A DNA stretch of 64,000 nucleotides from Paenibacillus sp. HW567 (lineage in GTDB: Bacteria; Bacillota; Bacilli; Paenibacillales; Paenibacillaceae): positions 2,241,687 to 2,305,686 of the forward strand of contig NZ_KB910518.1 of assembly GCF_000374185.1 (NCBI RefSeq), in the 5' to 3' direction. Shown here one piece after another: positions 61,325 to 64,000 of the stretch. Positions within the stretch are counted from its first letter, which is position 1. The number at the start of each line of letters is the position of its first letter. Under the pieces are notes generated by a model, which was not told where the DNA came from, searched no databases, and worked only from the letters and a program-made list of their open reading frames with translations. Both the position numbers and the translations under genes were made by a program.

Positions 61325-62230
61325 TTACAAAATTCTCGACAATTTGCGGTACTCGCGAGGCGGGATACCTTCTAGGCGGCGGAAGATGCGGCTGAAATAG
61401 TGGATATCTGGATACCCTGCCGCTTCGCCAACCTGCTCGATGGATAACTCAGTTTCCCGCAGCAGCCGTCTGGCTTCCCGGTGGCGGATGGTCTGAACGA
61501 ACTCACCGGGCGGCTTACCCGCAATTTGCCGGAACAGCTTGGCAGTATGGTCGATGCTCATATGCAGCTTCTCTGAGATGTTCTTATTGGTCCATGAGGC
61601 CCCGGGCGATGCTTCGATCAGGCTGATGATCCCGGCAATTTTACTGCTGTGCTCCGAATGAGCTGAGGACAGGGGCGAGGCGGGTGAACGCAGAAGGTAA
61701 GCCAGAATATTCAGCAGCAGAGCTCTGCAGACCATCTCATAGCCTGTCAGACGCATCGTGAATTCGTCCACCAACTGCTCCATCAATTGTATACATGGCA
61801 GCGGAGGTGTATAGATGGGACTCGCGGATAAAGGCGGCATACTCTCAGCACAGGCTTCCATAGCAAATTTGGTGCTCTGAACCGCCGATTCATTGACCAC
61901 CATATCCGCATCAGTCTGGATGTCCAATTCACCGAAGTAATCAAAATGGATACCCAGGAAGCGGGTAAAGGGTCCCGCGAGCGCCTCATTCTGGTGTAAC
62001 ACACCTGAAGGAAGCAGGATAAGCTGCCCTGCCTCCAGTATATGCCGCTGTCCAAGCATGGTTGTGGCTGCCGCGCCTTGGCATACAAAGAGCAGCTCGA
62101 AGTCGTATAGTCTTCGTTCCGGGAGCGCGCCGGGAGGCAACTGCTGAAACTGCGCATAATGGACACTGGGTGCCCACTCCTTGAAAGACACGGTTCGCTG
62201 CTGTGGATAGCTTGTCGCCGGTTTATTCAA
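61325..62230 (-). CDS. AraC family transcriptional regulator
   Basis: About 301 residues. I chose TTG 62230, which has AGGAGGGAG at good spacing, over the longer open frame to 62293. N-terminal cupin domain (LLPSGVLHQNEALAGPF), C-terminal pair of AraC helix-turn-helix units from about residue 200 (ISEKLHMSIDHTAKLFRQIA; SIEQVGEAAGYPDIHYFSRI). It diverges from the epimerase-oxidoreductase genes at 62421 and probably activates them. Confidence 0.9.
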   Translation of the reverse strand: MNKPATSYPQQRTVSFKEWAPSVHYAQFQQLPPGALPERRLYDFELLFVCQGAAATTMLGQRHILEAGQLILLPSGVLHQNEALAGPFTRFLGIHFDYFGELDIQTDADMVVNESAVQSTKFAMEACAESMPPLSASPIYTPPLPCIQLMEQLVDEFTMRLTGYEMVCRALLLNILAYLLRSPASPLSSAHSEHSSKIAGIISLIEASPGASWTNKNISEKLHMSIDHTAKLFRQIAGKPPGEFVQTIRHREARRLLRETELSIEQVGEAAGYPDIHYFSRIFRRLEGIPPREYRKLSRIL

Positions 62231-62420
62231 ATGGCTCCCTCCTGATCTGCAAAAGTAACAAATGATAATGAACGGAATCGTCCAACTAATCACTAGTTTT
62301 ACTAAATAAAATCAATCGAATAATCCTTATGATATATGTATTATCATATCAAATTCTTTACCAAGAAGCAGAACGGAATTAGCTAAAAAACAACTATTAC
62401 TCGAAGGAAGGGATCTGAAA

Positions 62421-63269
62421 GTGAAGAAAGGGATTAATATCTGGTCATTCAAGGAAGGGACTTCAATTGCTGCTAGTACTCGTCTTGCCAAGGAAGCGGG
62501 CTTTGAGGGAATAGAATTGTCCCTGAACGAGACAGGAGAGCTGGGGCTGACAACGACGGATCAGGAAATCCGCAGCATCCGTGAGCAACTGCAGGAGGCA
62601 GAACTCGAAATTGCCGGGCTGGCAACGGGGCTGTATTGGGCCTACCCCATGACTAGCGGTGATCTGTCTATCCGCACCAAAGCGGTCGATATATGCAAGA
62701 AGCAGTTGGAGCTTGCGGCAGCTCTCGGTGTGGATACCATTCTGGTGATTCCTGGCGCGGTAGGCGTGGATTTCATTCAAGGTGGTGAGGTTACAGATTA
62801 TGAGCATGCCTACGACCGGGCGCTGGAATCCATCGGACAGCTTGTGCCTTATGCGGAAAGTGCCGGAGTATCCATTGGAATTGAAAATGTGTGGAACAAA
62901 TTTCTGCTGTCTCCGCTGGAAATGCGCACTTTCATTGATGAACATGCCTCGGATTATGTCGGCTCCTACTTCGATGTCGGGAATGCGCTGCATAGCGGCT
63001 ACCCGGAGCAATGGATTCGCATTCTCGGACACCGGATCAAGAAGGTGCATTTCAAGGATTACCGCCGTCAGGCCGGGGGATTGCACGGCTTTGTTGACCT
63101 GCTGGCGGGTGATGTGAACTATCCGGCGGTGATTGAAGCGCTTGAGGCTATCGGTTACAGCAATTATGTTACCGCAGAGATGATCCCGCCTTACACCCAT
63201 CATGCCGGGCAAATAATCTTCAATACATCCAAAGCGATGGATGCGATACTTGGACGTTCCCCGCAATAA
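62421..63269 (+). CDS. sugar phosphate isomerase/epimerase (TIM barrel, UlaE/SgbU-like)
   Basis: A 282-residue xylose isomerase-like TIM barrel. Metal ligands in IENVWNKF, YFDVGNALHSG, VHFKDYRR and TAEMIPPY. UlaE and SgbU are L-xylulose 5-phosphate 3-epimerases with this layout, but members of the family act on many sugars. GTG 62421 follows AAGGAAGGGATCTGAAA. It is 41 bp from the oxidoreductase, forming an operon with it. The exact substrate is unresolved. Confidence 0.82.
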   Translation: MKKGINIWSFKEGTSIAASTRLAKEAGFEGIELSLNETGELGLTTTDQEIRSIREQLQEAELEIAGLATGLYWAYPMTSGDLSIRTKAVDICKKQLELAAALGVDTILVIPGAVGVDFIQGGEVTDYEHAYDRALESIGQLVPYAESAGVSIGIENVWNKFLLSPLEMRTFIDEHASDYVGSYFDVGNALHSGYPEQWIRILGHRIKKVHFKDYRRQAGGLHGFVDLLAGDVNYPAVIEALEAIGYSNYVTAEMIPPYTHHAGQIIFNTSKAMDAILGRSPQ

Positions 63270-63310
63270 CCTGTTATACAAATTGAAGAATAGTGTAGGA
63301 GGCTGATCTT

Positions 63311-64000
63311 ATGTTGAAGGTTGGGCTTATCGGCTTTGGTTTTATGGGCAGAATGCATTTTGACAACTATGTCCGTCTTGCGGCGGAAGGTGCACCGGTT
63401 GAACTGGTGGCCATCAGTGATTTATTGATAGAAGAGCTGAAAAACAAGTCGGCTTCAGGCAATATCTCCACCAGTCAGGAGGTATACGATCTGTCGTCTT
63501 ACCATCTCTACGAGAATATCTCGGATATGCTGGAGCATGAAGAGCTGGACATCGTGGATATCACCTTGCCTACCTACCTGCACGCGGATTTAGCCTGCTT
63601 CCTTTTGGAAAAAGGAATACATGTCTTATGTGAAAAGCCGGTTGCCGGCAATTCCGCTGACGGATGGCGGATGGCGGAGACTGCCGAGAAGAGCGGGAAA
63701 ACACTGATGATCGGCCAATGCCTGCGCTTCTGGCCTGCCTATGAGTATTTGAAAGCCTGTGTCGAAGATGGAAGGTATGGAGCCGTGACCTCAGGATATT
63801 TCTTCCGCGGCTCCGCAGCGCCCAAGGGCTGGTTCCTGGACGGCAGCTTGAGCGGGGGCTGTATTCTGGATATGCATATCCATGATGCAGATATGGTTCA
63901 CTGGCTCTTCGGCAAACCGGACAAGGTCTCGACGCTTGCCCGCAATGTTATTCCCGGAAGCGGCTATGATACAGTCTCTACCCATTATGTTTATCCGGAT
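63311..64000 (+). CDS. Gfo/Idh/MocA family oxidoreductase (C-terminus off window)
   Basis: The first 230 residues. Rossmann motif GLIGFGFMGRMHFDNYVRLA at residues 5-24, then HVLCEKPVAGNSADGW with the CEKP signature (catalytic Lys). GGCILDMHIHDADMVHWLFG matches the substrate-site DxxxHxxD region. It oxidises or reduces a sugar or inositol-type substrate using NAD(P). The right edge cuts the gene; the C-terminal domain is missing. Co-transcribed with the epimerase. TAGGAGGCTGATCTT precedes ATG 63311. Confidence 0.9.
   Translation, partial: MLKVGLIGFGFMGRMHFDNYVRLAAEGAPVELVAISDLLIEELKNKSASGNISTSQEVYDLSSYHLYENISDMLEHEELDIVDITLPTYLHADLACFLLEKGIHVLCEKPVAGNSADGWRMAETAEKSGKTLMIGQCLRFWPAYEYLKACVEDGRYGAVTSGYFFRGSAAPKGWFLDGSLSGGCILDMHIHDADMVHWLFGKPDKVSTLARNVIPGSGYDTVSTHYVYPD

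Noticed and set aside
1-64000. Defence island, integrative element with attachment sites, tRNA or rRNA genes.
   Set aside because: Looked for on both strands; no integrase, transposase, restriction, retron or cas genes and no rRNA or convincing tRNA cloverleaf were recognised.

Overview
The window looks like the chromosome of a Paenibacillus-type Firmicute. Evidence read from the sequence: strong purine-rich ribosome binding sites, frequent GTG and TTG starts, a CotD-like spore coat gene, the Bacillus-style miaB-ricA pair, many carbohydrate loci that pair an AraC, DeoR or ROK regulator with a sugar enzyme or transporter, and roughly balanced base composition with an AT-richer stretch near 16.6-20.9 kb. 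The species is not identified.

Layout. 0-6.4 kb: an AraC regulator (cut by the left edge) diverges from a lipoprotein-dependent sugar ABC transporter followed by a GH3 beta-glucosidase. 6.4-7 kb: seven tandem 51-bp palindromic repeats. 7-10 kb: guanine deaminase, an unknown gene and an alpha/beta hydrolase. 10.1-12.5 kb: kduI-deoR-kduD uronate operon, divergent from a 559-residue protein of no recognised family. 14.4-20.9 kb: an accessory zone of decay with an orphan holin-endolysin pair, a multiply frameshifted DUF4304-like gene, a 5'-truncated surface protein, a frameshifted hydrolase, and small intact genes (monooxygenase plus HxlR, YciI, CotD, a membrane protein ending in an L7/L12-like domain). 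21-26.6 kb: YolD, YbaK, YdcF, HxlR, zwf-gnd and a secreted FMN-binding-like protein. 26.8-32.7 kb: response regulator, histidine kinase, RND exporter and methyltransferase. 32.8-35 kb: HTH plus DUF2975 pair and a UPF0597/cysteine desulfidase-like enzyme. 35.4-41.5 kb: DeoR regulator divergent from fucO-rhaB-rhaA-rhaD. 41.8-43.9 kb: miaB-ricA. 44-46.9 kb: Nudix-winged helix gene, nicotinamidase and pncB (NAD salvage). 47.4-50.7 kb: a two-gene pyruvate:ferredoxin oxidoreductase made of fused subunits. 50.9-53 kb: ROK regulator, DUF1349 and a small secreted protein. 53-56.8 kb: ArsR-type regulator and a two-permease ABC-2 exporter. 57-60.5 kb: moaB, a CobW GTPase and a second ABC exporter. 60.8-64 kb: a HEPN-like protein, an AraC regulator, a TIM-barrel epimerase and an oxidoreductase cut by the right edge.

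How it fits together. Several blocks are complete short pathways: beta-glucoside uptake and hydrolysis; unsaturated uronate to 2-keto-3-deoxygluconate; rhamnose to dihydroxyacetone phosphate plus propanediol; oxidative pentose phosphate; NAD salvage. I did not find a defence island, CRISPR array, rRNA or tRNA. The least explained material is non-coding: three structured repeat families (6.6, 39.2, and 41.6/60.5 kb), an orphan promoter with hairpins at 35.1 kb, and a set of candidate operators adjoining regulator genes.
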